Shown: in pieces, positions 53,525 through 63,586 of the stretch
Layout: every line of letters starts with the position of its first letter
Position numbering within the stretch: the first letter of the stretch is position 1
Source of the DNA: Bacillus sp. HMF5848
GTDB taxonomy: Bacteria; Bacillota; Bacilli; Bacillales; HMF5848
Assembly (NCBI RefSeq): GCF_003944835.1
Contig: NZ_RWIV01000001.1
Coordinates: 3,771,501-3,835,500, forward strand
DNA length: 64,000 bases
Direction of reading: 5' to 3'
Position numbers and translations under genes: made by a program
Notes under the pieces: model-generated
Seen by the model: only the letters and a program-made list of their open reading frames with translations
Databases searched by the model: none
Told to the model about the DNA's origin: nothing

Positions 53525-56500
53525 TTATTCTATAGTGAAAGTAACCTCACCTTTGCTTGCTGCTGACAGTGGATTCATATCCCAACCAGTCCAAACAAAT
53601 ACATCGATATAATACTCACCTTCAGCTAAACCATCTAGTAGTAATTCCATACCGAGACCGTTTGAACCATCAGCATTTAACATACTCATTGTTAAGAAGG
53701 ATTTACCTACTACTCTATTATCCTCATCACGAACTTGGATGATTAACATTGGATTTGCAATATGAGTAGACTCAAGGTTCTTCACTGTTGCAGAAATGTT
53801 TGCAACATCGCCTTCTGCGAATACGCTTTGTGCTTCACCATTGCCGTTTAATACGTCAATAGATTCAATCATTGTTGAATAGTTATACACGTTAAATGAT
53901 TTAACGTCTGTATCTAACAATTCACCATTCATATCTAATGCATTCACTGTAACAGTGTATAAACCATTAGATGCATATTTATCTACTGCATATTCTGCAG
54001 TAAATGTATCGCCTTCACTAGTCCACTCAGCCACTACTTCATCAGATGGAGATGTAACAGTTACGTTCCATTCTACCGCTCCGTTAGCTGCTGCTGTAAT
54101 AACAGTTGGACGGTTCATGCTTACATATTCAGACGGCTCAACCGTGAATGAAGTAATACCAGTAGTAGGTGGCTCTTCGCCTCTCCATACTTTTACAACT
54201 TCTTGTGTCACGTTACCGCCTAAATCTTCAAGTGTTAATAAGAACGTGTTTAGACCCATTTTTAAGTCTAATGTACGAGTAAGAGTTTCCGTAAAGCCAT
54301 CCATTACAAGTGGCTCGTTAAATGGATTACCATACTCATAGTTATCATCGATATAGAAATCGATTTGACGATAGTTATCTTCTAAAGTAACACTTAATTC
54401 AAATGAACCTTGATCTCCTGGCACCCACTGAGGAGCGTCATTTACTGTAATCGTACCTGGAGTTGAGTCGATGAAAATATGACGCGCAATTTCAATTGCG
54501 TTGCCTTGTTCATCTGTTGCTCCAATTAGTACTTCATACTTACCATCTTGCTCATACGTTAATGTTGTGCTAAATACATACTCGCCAAGGTCTGGATTAA
54601 ATCCAACTGGCACTGATTTACCGTTAACAGTGATATCTGTTACTAGTGTACCATCAGCAACTGTACCTTGAACAAGTACTTCTTTAGTGTTGTAAGTACC
54701 AAATGGTGCTGGTGAAAGAACATTGATTGTTGGGATTGTGTTGTCATTTACTACAACAGTATCGCCACCAACGTTATATCCGTAGTCAACTGCTACTACA
54801 TCAACAACAACTTCTTCTGCACCTGCAGGAAGTGTGTAGCTAGTTGCATCAGCATCAAGTTGTGCTACAGATTCACCATTTTCAAGTACTTCAAAGTAAG
54901 AAATACCTGATCCTTCTTCAGTAGCTGTCCACATAACTGTGTTTGTCGCATCATCGTACGTTACATCTACAGCTGGAGCAGTTACGTCCACAATGATTGG
55001 ATATCTTACAAATTGTGCCTCTGCACCTGGGAAGTCAACCGTTGCTTTTACTTCATAGAAGTAATCACCTTCTGCTACTGGAGCAAAACGAACACTACCA
55101 TCCCATAATCCGCCATCAATAAAGTAGTAAAGATCGCCGTTACCAGCATCAAAATAGTTTTTACGAACATCTTCTTGTTTTACAAGTGTACGTAATTTTT
55201 TACCATCACTTGCTAAAATGTTATATTCTACTTCTTTAGCGTTACGTAAGAATGTGAAGAATGGATCTAATACATCATTGAATCCATCTCCATTTGGAGA
55301 TAATACATATTGATTCTCAGGGTTCGGCATGCTGAACCAAGCATCATCGAAGAAACGAGACCAAGGTCCTAAACCATATGCCCAATCTAAATCATAGAAT
55401 ACAGAATCTCCATCTACAGTTGGATCACCATCTAAAATAGCTGGTCTATCCCAGTCACCATAGAAACTAAGGAATGGAACTGATAAATCAGGCTTTGTTT
55501 CATGCGTTAACGTTACAAAACCTTCTACGAAGTTGTCAACTTCAACTAATCCATCAAATGATACAGTTACTACAAACGTAGTTGAACCATTAGCAGGAAC
55601 CGTGATGTAATCACCATCTACGTTAGATCCTGACACATTCACTGTTGCATCAATTACTTCTGATTGTAATGCGTTGTACTCAACACCACCTGCAGTTACA
55701 ACCATATCCTTCAATACTGTTGTGTCCACTTTGTACGTAACAGCTTGATCTGTATGGTTTTCTGCTTCAAGTGTAAATGTTGTAGCACTGTCCGCAATTT
55801 CAAACAACTCAACCTTCGCTTCGTTTGTTGACGGATCAACAACAGTTACTGGAGTTGATACAGCATTATATGTTTGCATCATACCAGCACCTTGCTGACG
55901 AGGTGAGAACGGAGTGCCATCTTCATGCGTAATTATCTTACCTGTGTTCATTAATAGAACTTTTGCAAGACGTGCTCTTTCTTCAGAAGATAAACCCGGG
56001 AACTCCTCTTTCAAATATTGAATAACTAGAGCTGAACCACCTGCAACATGTGGTGCTGCCATCGATGTACCACTCATAAAACCATACGTATCTTTTTGGA
56101 ACGTAGAGTATATATGACCACCTGGCGCTGTAAGTTCTGGCTTAAGCTCTAAGCTTGGTGTAGTACCCCAAGATGAGAAACCTGTAACCTTTCCAACTTC
56201 TGGTCCTTCTTGAGAATTCACACCATCAACATCAACAGATAAATTGACTGATACTGTATCCTCTGTAAATAATGCTTCAAGCGCTTGACCATCTGCTTTT
56301 GAAATCTTCATAAACGGTATTAAAGCCCAGTTACCTTGATCTTTATAGAAAGGTGCTAAGCCATGGTCATACACGATGATACCAGCTGCTCCAGCTTCCA
56401 TCGCATATTGTGTTTTGTCGATAAATGCCAAAGCACCACGTTGTACAAGAACAACTTTATCTTTTACATCTACCCCTTCAAAATCTTCTGGGAAGCCTAA

Positions 56501-57919
56501 CTTTCCACCGATAGTGACTAATTCAATCTCACCTGAACCGAACGCTTCCGCCCAGTCATCTGCACCATAACCAGTAAGTTCAACTGTTGTTTCACCGTAA
56601 GTCGTTTCACTAGATGCTGGCGCTTCTTCAAGATTTAAATCCGTTAACTCAATATCCACGCTTGCCGCAGCTTCTTCGTATACTTCCTCGTACACAGCCT
56701 TTACTACAACTGGTGTTTCATATAAGTATACATAGTTACCTGAAGCAGCAACTTGAATAGTATCTTTAGATAAACCAGGAGAGCCTACTACCCCGATATC
56801 AGGATTGGCTGCTAGTGGGTTACCGTAACCATCAGCAATGTGACCAGAGTTACCAGCAGAAACAGAAACAACAAGACCGTTTTCTACTGCTTTTGTGATC
56901 CATACACTTTCTAAGCCATCGTCTGCAACGAAAGCTGCTGTGCTACCTAGACTCATGTTAATAACATCGGCACCTAACTTGATCGCCTCGTCGATAGCAA
57001 CGACATAAATGTCAGTCCATGTTGAAGGATAGTTAGGGTCGTTACTGAATACTTTCATACCTAAAACTTGCGCTTCAGGTGCCACACCTTGAATACCACC
57101 GTTATTTGGATCACCGTTAGCAGCAACAGTACCTGCCACGTGCATACCATGCATAGACGCTGATGGACCTAAATCCATAATGTCATGCCCTTTGTCATAG
57201 TAGTTATACGCATACGGTACTTTTTCACTATAATACTTACCAAGTAAACCGTGTTCTGCAATTTTTTCTTCAACTTCAGCTTGAGTTAAGTACCCTTCTG
57301 AAGCACTTAAATCTGTAATGACAAAATCCTTATGGAATGGATCAGTACCGGAGTCGATAACAGCAACAATTGTACCTTCTCCTTTATATTGTGCGTCGCC
57401 CCATGTTTGTGTTGATTGAACAAATGCATGACTTTCTGTCATATCAGGTTCTGGCTGAGGACGTTCATACTGATTGCTAATATAAACGTTTTTAACTTGT
57501 GGAATTTGCTTAATTCTTTCGATATCACCGAATTTTACAGAACCGCTAAAGCCATTTGCAATAGCTGTGTAAACATTCTCTACTTGGATATCGATATTCT
57601 CAGCTTTTAGAGTATTTAAAGCATCTTCTGATTTCTTTGCAGCTTCACTTTCTAAGCTTGCCTTTGTGGACTCTGATAAATCTTTGTAGAGTGTTTTTTG
57701 GCGGGTAGCAAAATCTATTGGAGCTTCTCCCTCTAACTCAACAATAACTCGAACCTCATCGCTATCTTCAAAAGTTTGCGTGAGTAATTTCTCTTTTAAA
57801 TTCTCTCTTTCTGGTAAACTAGTATTTCCACTGTTTGCAAAAGCACTGCTTCCAAACATTGCATTGGAAAATACCATTAAAAATGTTAATAAAACCGCAA
57901 GATTCTTTCTCATTTTCAC
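53525..57919 (-). CDS. Secreted subtilisin-like protease (S8) without SLH modules
   Basis: A 1464-aa exported protease paralogous to the one at 33364. Signal peptide 1-28, I9-type prodomain about 50-155, then the S8 domain with Asp189 (VAVIDSGTDP), His257 (HGMHVAGTVA), Asn357 (SAGNSG) and Ser619 (GTSMAAPHVAGG). The inserted PA domain is longer than in the paralogue, with an acidic stretch at about 405-445 (VYEEVYEEAAASVDIEL). Fn3/Ig-like domains fill the C-terminal 800 residues. There is no SLH module, LPXTG or other visible anchor, so it is either released or held by its own domains. Monocistronic, with a terminator 17 bases downstream. Confidence 0.93.
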   Translation of the reverse strand: MKMRKNLAVLLTFLMVFSNAMFGSSAFANSGNTSLPERENLKEKLLTQTFEDSDEVRVIVELEGEAPIDFATRQKTLYKDLSESTKASLESEAAKKSEDALNTLKAENIDIQVENVYTAIANGFSGSVKFGDIERIKQIPQVKNVYISNQYERPQPEPDMTESHAFVQSTQTWGDAQYKGEGTIVAVIDSGTDPFHKDFVITDLSASEGYLTQAEVEEKIAEHGLLGKYYSEKVPYAYNYYDKGHDIMDLGPSASMHGMHVAGTVAANGDPNNGGIQGVAPEAQVLGMKVFSNDPNYPSTWTDIYVVAIDEAIKLGADVINMSLGSTAAFVADDGLESVWITKAVENGLVVSVSAGNSGHIADGYGNPLAANPDIGVVGSPGLSKDTIQVAASGNYVYLYETPVVVKAVYEEVYEEAAASVDIELTDLNLEEAPASSETTYGETTVELTGYGADDWAEAFGSGEIELVTIGGKLGFPEDFEGVDVKDKVVLVQRGALAFIDKTQYAMEAGAAGIIVYDHGLAPFYKDQGNWALIPFMKISKADGQALEALFTEDTVSVNLSVDVDGVNSQEGPEVGKVTGFSSWGTTPSLELKPELTAPGGHIYSTFQKDTYGFMSGTSMAAPHVAGGSALVIQYLKEEFPGLSSEERARLAKVLLMNTGKIITHEDGTPFSPRQQGAGMMQTYNAVSTPVTVVDPSTNEAKVELFEIADSATTFTLEAENHTDQAVTYKVDTTVLKDMVVTAGGVEYNALQSEVIDATVNVSGSNVDGDYITVPANGSTTFVVTVSFDGLVEVDNFVEGFVTLTHETKPDLSVPFLSFYGDWDRPAILDGDPTVDGDSVFYDLDWAYGLGPWSRFFDDAWFSMPNPENQYVLSPNGDGFNDVLDPFFTFLRNAKEVEYNILASDGKKLRTLVKQEDVRKNYFDAGNGDLYYFIDGGLWDGSVRFAPVAEGDYFYEVKATVDFPGAEAQFVRYPIIVDVTAPAVDVTYDDATNTVMWTATEEGSGISYFEVLENGESVAQLDADATSYTLPAGAEEVVVDVVAVDYGYNVGGDTVVVNDNTIPTINVLSPAPFGTYNTKEVLVQGTVADGTLVTDITVNGKSVPVGFNPDLGEYVFSTTLTYEQDGKYEVLIGATDEQGNAIEIARHIFIDSTPGTITVNDAPQWVPGDQGSFELSVTLEDNYRQIDFYIDDNYEYGNPFNEPLVMDGFTETLTRTLDLKMGLNTFLLTLEDLGGNVTQEVVKVWRGEEPPTTGITSFTVEPSEYVSMNRPTVITAAANGAVEWNVTVTSPSDEVVAEWTSEGDTFTAEYAVDKYASNGLYTVTVNALDMNGELLDTDVKSFNVYNYSTMIESIDVLNGNGEAQSVFAEGDVANISATVKNLESTHIANPMLIIQVRDEDNRVVGKSFLTMSMLNADGSNGLGMELLLDGLAEGEYYIDVFVWTGWDMNPLSAASKGEVTFTIE

Positions 57920-58420
57920 TGCATTAACTCCTCCTTAATATGTAAATATGATTTGAAAAAGGATAAAATCGTAAACAATTCCCCCTTTCGACAAATTAAT
58001 CATCTGAATATACAACCTTAATAAAATATTCAGATAACTCAACAAAGAATAATATACCAAACTTGTCGTAAAATTCAAAGTAATATTGTGTAAATTTTTT
58101 AAATAATTTATACTATTATATTTTTTCGGAAAAATTTTACAAAATATTACACGCTTATCCTGATAGATTTTTTGACTTCGTACGATTGCAATGTAACATG
58201 TTATTTGATAGCAGACTGATGATTTGTACTATTAGGAATCTATCATGTTGTTAGTAGATTGCTAGCAGGTGATAGCACTGATATATTTAGAGGTTGCTCG
58301 ACAATATTTTTCAAGAGAAGAATTATATGCCTATCGCAGCTTAGGCATATGAATTAGCACGTACACACCTCAACATCATTGTTGCTGCTTGTTAGGGAGG
58401 TACATCCACTTTCTACAGAC
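57920..58420. other. Intergenic region, no gene seen
   Basis: About 0.5 kb between the subtilase start and the end of the polysaccharide operon. It is AT-rich, with the small dyad ATGCCTA...TAGGCAT near 58327-58350. It presumably holds the subtilase promoter. No open frame with a ribosome site was found. Confidence 0.5.
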
Positions 58421-58454
58421 AAAAAAGAATCCCCTACTACCTCGAGGATTCTTT
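58421..58454 (-). terminator. Terminator of the rhamnose/polysaccharide operon
   Basis: A 9-bp stem AAAGAATCC/GGATTCTTT with an A run on the left (a T run on the minus strand), 5 bases after the sugar-transferase stop. It marks the end of the operon. Confidence 0.85.
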
Positions 58455-58458
58455 CAGT

Positions 58459-59859
58459 TTAATATGCATTTTTATTTATAAACCCTTTTATAAACGTGAG
58501 AATAACGATTTTTATATCAAATAATAATGTCCAATTTTCAATATAAAATATGTCATGGACAATGCGTTCCTTAATGGATGTATCACCACGCAAGCCACAT
58601 ACCTGAGCCCAGCCTGTAATCCCTGGTCTAACATGGTGCTTAATCATATATTTAGGGATTTCTTCTTTAAATTGATCAACGAAATGTGGCCGCTCTGGCC
58701 TTGGTCCAACCACACTCATATCACCTTTTAATACATTAAAAAACTGTGGCAACTCATCTAGGCTTGTTTTTCTTAAAAACGTGCCTAGCTTCGTTTTACG
58801 CGGGTCATCCGCGGTTGTCCAACCTGTGTTGGCAACTACTGCTGACTCGCATTTCATTGAGCGAAACTTATACATCATAAACGTCCGTCGATTCAAGCCC
58901 ACCCGCTCTTGCTTGAAAATGATTGGACCTGGTGACGTCACCTTTATAGCAACAGCAACCAACAACATTATTGGCGCTGTGACGACGATAACACCTAAGG
59001 AAAACAACACATCAAACACTCTTTTGTTGATGCGGTTTCGAATCTCATCAAGTGGCACATCACGAACATTAATGATTGGTAGCTCACCAAAACTCTCAAA
59101 GTGAGGTGTTGCAGGTAAAATATCATAAAAATCCGGGATAATCGTGGCCCGAACACCTGCTTTTTCACACGTCGCCACTATACTACGATACTTACTGTAT
59201 ACAGCTAACGGCAACGCAATAACCACTTCATCTACAATTCTACTTTCAAGAACACTCTCTAAGTCGCTCAATTTACCCAATATCGAGATCTTTTTATCTA
59301 ATTCGAACTCTTCTTTAAAATCATCTAATAATCCCACAACACGCAACCCAAATTCCGGATGCTTTTGCAAATTGTTATAGTAAGCTTCACCTAGCTTGCC
59401 TGCTCCCACTATCAACACAAACTGCTTATTATACCCTCTTCGGCGAACCTCACGTAAGGTTTGTTTTAGAGTGAGACGATATAGAGCAATCATCACCAAA
59501 TTCATAGCAAAGAAGATTAATAGAAATGAGCGCGACATATGAATGTCTTTATATAAGAAAAGTAAGCTTAGTAGCATAAACATACTAAACACATGTACTT
59601 GTAAAATCTTTGCAAGCTCTATAGCAAATTTCATTTTTCGCTTTGGAGAATATAGAGAAATAGTGTATCCAATTAATAAAGAGATCCCGCCATACACTAA
59701 GCTCCAAAACCAATATGTTTCAAACGGAAGATGACCAATTGTTTCTGGAAGAAGTAAATTAAATTGAATATACCATGCCAATATGAACGCAATTTGCGAA
59801 CTAATCAGGTCCGTAATCGCATATAGTTGTGTTAAAAAACGTTCTCTTCCCCGTATCAT
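58459..59859 (-). CDS. Polyprenyl-phosphate sugar-1-phosphate transferase (exopolysaccharide priming)
   Basis: A 466-aa membrane protein: about four N-terminal helices, a CoA-binding-like Rossmann region about 135-245 (VLIVGAGKLGEAYYN), one more helix, and a C-terminal bacterial sugar-transferase domain about 275-466. The domain shows KRVFDVLFSLG, KVTSPGPIIFKQERVGLN, MYKFRSMKCES, TSLDELPQFFNVLKGDMS and VGPRPERPHF. It transfers hexose-1-phosphate (often glucose or galactose) from UDP-sugar to undecaprenyl phosphate, starting repeat-unit assembly. The start is ATG at 59859 with AAAGGTG 6 bases upstream, 5 bases after the previous stop; GTG at 59868 overlaps that site. It is last in the rfb operon. 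Confidence 0.92.
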   Translation of the reverse strand: MIRGRERFLTQLYAITDLISSQIAFILAWYIQFNLLLPETIGHLPFETYWFWSLVYGGISLLIGYTISLYSPKRKMKFAIELAKILQVHVFSMFMLLSLLFLYKDIHMSRSFLLIFFAMNLVMIALYRLTLKQTLREVRRRGYNKQFVLIVGAGKLGEAYYNNLQKHPEFGLRVVGLLDDFKEEFELDKKISILGKLSDLESVLESRIVDEVVIALPLAVYSKYRSIVATCEKAGVRATIIPDFYDILPATPHFESFGELPIINVRDVPLDEIRNRINKRVFDVLFSLGVIVVTAPIMLLVAVAIKVTSPGPIIFKQERVGLNRRTFMMYKFRSMKCESAVVANTGWTTADDPRKTKLGTFLRKTSLDELPQFFNVLKGDMSVVGPRPERPHFVDQFKEEIPKYMIKHHVRPGITGWAQVCGLRGDTSIKERIVHDIFYIENWTLLFDIKIVILTFIKGFINKNAY

Positions 59860-59864
59860 ATTTA

Positions 59865-60743
59865 TCACCTTTTGTTTTTCAAACTATTTGTTGCTAGAGC
59901 TAAACCTAATTTTAATCCAATTCCTCCGTACACAAGCCAATTCACAAGAAATGAGTATTTCTTCTCATAATGCTTTTTATGAAAAATATACATGGCTCTA
60001 TGAAACTCATACACTATTTTTTTAGGCTTCTTACGACTACTTGCCCCTTTATAATGAATAATATGAGTTTTAGGATAATAATAAATATCCCAGCCTGCCT
60101 CTTTAATACGATAACACCAATCTATATCTTCACCATACATAAAAAATGTCTCATCAAGGAGGCCCACTCGATCAATCGTTTCCTTTCGAACCATCATAAA
60201 AGCACCAACAAGGCAGTCAATCGAACTTGCTTGATCAGGCTGAATATGTCCCATATGATAACGGTTGATAGATGGATTAGTAGGGAACAGCTTTGTTAGT
60301 TTACTAATGTAAAAGAAAGATGCACTAGGCGTTGGAAAGCCACGCTTACATGCCTTATCTAACTCTCCGTTCGGCAAAAGGACTTTACAGCCACTTGCCC
60401 CAATCTTTGGCTGTTCATCCATTAATTTTGTCATTATTTGTAAAGTAGCTTCATGAACTATTGTATCAGAATTCAAAAGTAAAATATAGCGACCAGTCGC
60501 AATTTTAATAGCTTGGTTATTTGCCTTAGAAAACCCAACGTTGTGATCATTTGCAATGATTTTAACTTCTGAATGTTGCTGCCTGATAGCTTCTACACTT
60601 CCGTCTGAGGACGCATTATCTACTACAAGAATCTCATATGTGTATGAGGTATTTGAACATAGCACAGAAGAAATAGCATCTATTGTTAGCTTTTTTGTAT
60701 TGTAATTTACAATAATAATACTAATATCAACAAATGATTTCAT
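59865..60743 (-). CDS. GT2 family glycosyltransferase (rhamnosyltransferase-like)
   Basis: A 292-aa GT-A fold transferase. The N terminus has SIIIVNYNTKKLTIDAISSV, followed by VVDNASSDGSVEAI and ILLLNSDTIV, the nucleotide-sugar binding and DxD-like region. GAFMMVRKETIDRVGLLDE and FMYGEDIDWCYR match dTDP-rhamnosyl-type GT2 enzymes. A hydrophobic tail near the C terminus may touch the membrane. With dTDP-rhamnose genes upstream, rhamnose is a likely donor (inference). ATG at 60743 overlaps the stop of the previous gene (TAATG), with AAGGAG 7 bases upstream. Confidence 0.9.
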   Translation of the reverse strand: MKSFVDISIIIVNYNTKKLTIDAISSVLCSNTSYTYEILVVDNASSDGSVEAIRQQHSEVKIIANDHNVGFSKANNQAIKIATGRYILLLNSDTIVHEATLQIMTKLMDEQPKIGASGCKVLLPNGELDKACKRGFPTPSASFFYISKLTKLFPTNPSINRYHMGHIQPDQASSIDCLVGAFMMVRKETIDRVGLLDETFFMYGEDIDWCYRIKEAGWDIYYYPKTHIIHYKGASSRKKPKKIVYEFHRAMYIFHKKHYEKKYSFLVNWLVYGGIGLKLGLALATNSLKNKR

Positions 60744-61708
60744 TACCAAACTCCTTGAAAAAACTGATAAATAGTTTTGTAAGATACGCGTCGCTTTTTT
60801 TGAATAGCTCTTCGTTTAGAGAATAACTGTTTCCTTTGTTTCCAAATATGCGACCATGCCTCCAGTAACTCTCTTTCTTTTATGATAACATAGCCAATGC
60901 TTAATATTTCATAGAATAAAATAAAAGGAGCATGTAATATAAGGTAAAGCCATGTATCATTTTTCACGATGTAATAATAGCGATTGATATAAGAGTGGCG
61001 CCGTATTTTAAGATTCACATCTTTACGCGACTTGTCAGTGTTCCAGCCTCTCGCATGATACGCAAAAGCTGTTGACACAAACCTTGCTTGCCAACCCATT
61101 AGCTGTGCTCGCCAGCACACGTCAACGTCCTCTTTATAGGCGAAAAAGCTTTCATCAAAAAATTCACCATCTATTGAAACATCTTCAATCATAGTGCGGC
61201 GATAAAGCGCAGCTGCACCTGATACACCAAACACGTCAGCGCTGTGTTCCCAACTTGATAACTCCGTTGAATCTGCACCACGATCGAATGCTCGGCGATT
61301 CTTTTTCATCACAATACCCGTTGAATCAATCACAGTCGCTGCTTTATTTTTAAAAAGCTTACCTGTCGCCATCCCATATTCGGGGTTTTGCTCCATAAAG
61401 TGAACCAACTCACGAACATAATCCGGATGCATAACAACATCCGGATTAAGAACTAAAATATATTCTGTTTCTGACAATGCAAATCCTTGATTATGACCGC
61501 CAGCAAAGCCGTTGTTATCCGAATTAGCAACAATCTGTGCCTGGTCAGAATAAGGCTGCAACTGCTTCATCATGTCATCACTAGAAGCATTGTCTATCAC
61601 ACAAATACATGCAATTGGGTGTGTCTGATTATAGACAGCTTCTAAGCATGTCTCTATATCTTTACTACTATTATAGGTGACTATTTGTATTGCTACGGTT
61701 GGATTCAT
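60743..61708 (-). CDS. GT2 family glycosyltransferase
   Basis: A 321-aa protein of the same family as its downstream neighbour: VAIQIVTYNSSKDIETCLEA, VIDNASSDDMMKQL, LVLNPDVVMHPDYV, and the acceptor-side motif FFDESFFAYKEDVDVCWR. It has one or two hydrophobic segments near the C terminus. It probably adds a sugar, perhaps rhamnose, to the growing lipid-linked repeat unit. Its first 38 bases overlap the end of rfbD in another frame and its stop overlaps the next start, so it is tightly coupled on both sides. Confidence 0.9.
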   Translation of the reverse strand: MNPTVAIQIVTYNSSKDIETCLEAVYNQTHPIACICVIDNASSDDMMKQLQPYSDQAQIVANSDNNGFAGGHNQGFALSETEYILVLNPDVVMHPDYVRELVHFMEQNPEYGMATGKLFKNKAATVIDSTGIVMKKNRRAFDRGADSTELSSWEHSADVFGVSGAAALYRRTMIEDVSIDGEFFDESFFAYKEDVDVCWRAQLMGWQARFVSTAFAYHARGWNTDKSRKDVNLKIRRHSYINRYYYIVKNDTWLYLILHAPFILFYEILSIGYVIIKERELLEAWSHIWKQRKQLFSKRRAIQKKRRVSYKTIYQFFQGVW

Positions 61709-62552
61709 ATTGCTTCCATTCCTTTAAAAAATGACGTAACGACTCTCTCCATGGTGGTAACGGTTTGAACCCATTTGTACGCAACGCCTGATTCCCTAAT
61801 ACAGAATAAGCCGGACGAGGCGCAGGTCTCGGAAAATCAGCTGTCGTCAGTGGATTCACTTTCACTTTTACGTTAGCTTCTTCAAAGATAGCTTGAGCAA
61901 AGTCATACCATGAGCATTGACCTGTGTTCGTACCATGGTAAATCCCATATTTATTGGTTTGAATTAACTCTACTAAAAATTCAGCTAAATCTTTTGTATT
62001 AGTAGGTGAACCTGTCTGGTCCGCCACTACTCCTAACTCATCACGTTCCGACGCAAGACGTAGCATTGTTTTAACAAAGTTATTGCCATATAACCCATAT
62101 ACCCATGCTGTCCGGACAATAAAGAACTTTGAAGATAAGCTCTTTGTTAATTCTTCACCAGCATACTTTGTATAGCCGTAGACGCCAAGCGGTGCACATT
62201 GGTCAAATTCTGAGTATGGCTTTGTTCCTTGTCCATTAAAAACATAGTCGGTGCTAATGTAAATCACTTTTGCATTGACTTGTTCCGCCGCAACGACAAT
62301 ATTACGAGTTCCGTTAACATTCACATCGTACGCACCGTCAGTATCTGTTTCGGCTTGATCTACTTGTGTATAGGCTGCACAATGAATAACAGCATCAGGC
62401 TGTACCTCCTCGAATCCTTTTTCCACAGCTTCTTGGTCAGTAATATCAAGCGTATCTCTATCATACGCTAATGCCTGCATATTATTTGTCTGAAGAGCTT
62501 TAACAACATCTTGCCCTAACTGTCCGTTTGCACCAGTCACTAATACTTTCAT
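61671..62552 (-). CDS. rfbD: dTDP-4-dehydrorhamnose reductase
   Basis: A 293-aa short-chain reductase (RfbD/RmlD). It has the N-terminal NADPH motif VTGANGQLGQDVV, HCAAYTQVDQAETD, STDYVFNG and the catalytic YGYTKYAGEE (Tyr-xxx-Lys). It makes dTDP-L-rhamnose from dTDP-4-dehydrorhamnose using NAD(P)H, the last step of the pathway. The start is 3 bases after the rfbB stop, and the end overlaps the next glycosyltransferase by 38 bases. Confidence 0.95.
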   Translation of the reverse strand: MKVLVTGANGQLGQDVVKALQTNNMQALAYDRDTLDITDQEAVEKGFEEVQPDAVIHCAAYTQVDQAETDTDGAYDVNVNGTRNIVVAAEQVNAKVIYISTDYVFNGQGTKPYSEFDQCAPLGVYGYTKYAGEELTKSLSSKFFIVRTAWVYGLYGNNFVKTMLRLASERDELGVVADQTGSPTNTKDLAEFLVELIQTNKYGIYHGTNTGQCSWYDFAQAIFEEANVKVKVNPLTTADFPRPAPRPAYSVLGNQALRTNGFKPLPPWRESLRHFLKEWKQYESNRSNTNSHL

Positions 62553-62555
62553 AGC

Positions 62556-63575
62556 TTACACACCTAATTTTTTAGAATAATGAGTTTTATAATACTCTTG
62601 GTACGTACCAGCGATGATATTGCTCCACCATTGTTCATTCTCTATATACCAGTGAACAGTTTCACCAACGCCCTGTTCAAACGTATATTTTGGTTCCCAA
62701 CCAAGCTGCTCACGAATTTTAGTAGCATCAATGGCGTATCTACGGTCATGCCCTAGACGATCCTCTACATATTTAATAAGAGATTCTGGCTTTCCTAATT
62801 TGTTCAATATCGCTTTGACAACCTCTAAATTTGTGCGCTCATTGTTGCCACCCACATTATACACTTCACCATTCACACCTTTATGAAGAACAAGATCTAT
62901 AGCTCGGCAATGGTCTTCTACATGCAACCAATCACGAACATTCAATCCATCACCATACACAGGAAGCTGCTTATCATGAAGAGCATTAATAATCATGAGT
63001 GGAATAAGCTTTTCAGGAAAATGATAAGGACCATAGTTATTCGAACATCTAGTAATATTGACTGGTAGTCCGAACGTTTCATGATATGCTCTAACAAGCA
63101 TATCAGCACCAGCCTTACTTGCACTATATGGACTATTAGGCGCTAAAGGAGTCTCTTCCGTAAAATATCCTGTCTCCCCTAACGTTCCATATACTTCATC
63201 CGTTGATACTTGTACATATTTAGCCACATTAAATTGCTTAGCAGCATCTAGTAACACCTGCGTCCCCTGTACATTTGTCGTAACAAAAATACCAGGGTCC
63301 GTAATACTTCTATCAACATGTGATTCCGCAGCAAAATTAAGTACCGCATCAAACTGATACTCCGTAAAAATCTGCTTAATATAGTTTCGGTCAGTAATAT
63401 CACCCTTCAAAAAGGTATAATTTGACGCTCCTTCAATATCGGCGAGATTCTCCAAATTCCCTGCATACGTTAAAACATCAAGATTGTATATATGATAAGT
63501 GGGATATTGATTCACCATATACCTAACAAAATTACTGCCTATAAAGCCCGCTCCGCCAGTGACGAGAAGTTTCAT
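62556..63575 (-). CDS. rfbB: dTDP-glucose 4,6-dehydratase
   Basis: A 339-aa extended short-chain dehydratase (RfbB/RmlB). VTGGAGFIGSNFVRYM binds NAD; NFAAESHVDRSI, STDEVYGTLGE and YSASKAGADMLVRAYHETFG (catalytic Tyr and Lys) are as in the family, and TRCSNNYGPYHFPEKLIPL is diagnostic. It converts dTDP-glucose to dTDP-4-keto-6-deoxyglucose. Length is normal. It starts 11 bases after the rfbC stop and is followed by rfbD, the classic rml order. Confidence 0.96.
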   Translation of the reverse strand: MKLLVTGGAGFIGSNFVRYMVNQYPTYHIYNLDVLTYAGNLENLADIEGASNYTFLKGDITDRNYIKQIFTEYQFDAVLNFAAESHVDRSITDPGIFVTTNVQGTQVLLDAAKQFNVAKYVQVSTDEVYGTLGETGYFTEETPLAPNSPYSASKAGADMLVRAYHETFGLPVNITRCSNNYGPYHFPEKLIPLMIINALHDKQLPVYGDGLNVRDWLHVEDHCRAIDLVLHKGVNGEVYNVGGNNERTNLEVVKAILNKLGKPESLIKYVEDRLGHDRRYAIDATKIREQLGWEPKYTFEQGVGETVHWYIENEQWWSNIIAGTYQEYYKTHYSKKLGV

Positions 63576-63586
63576 GCTAATGCCCC

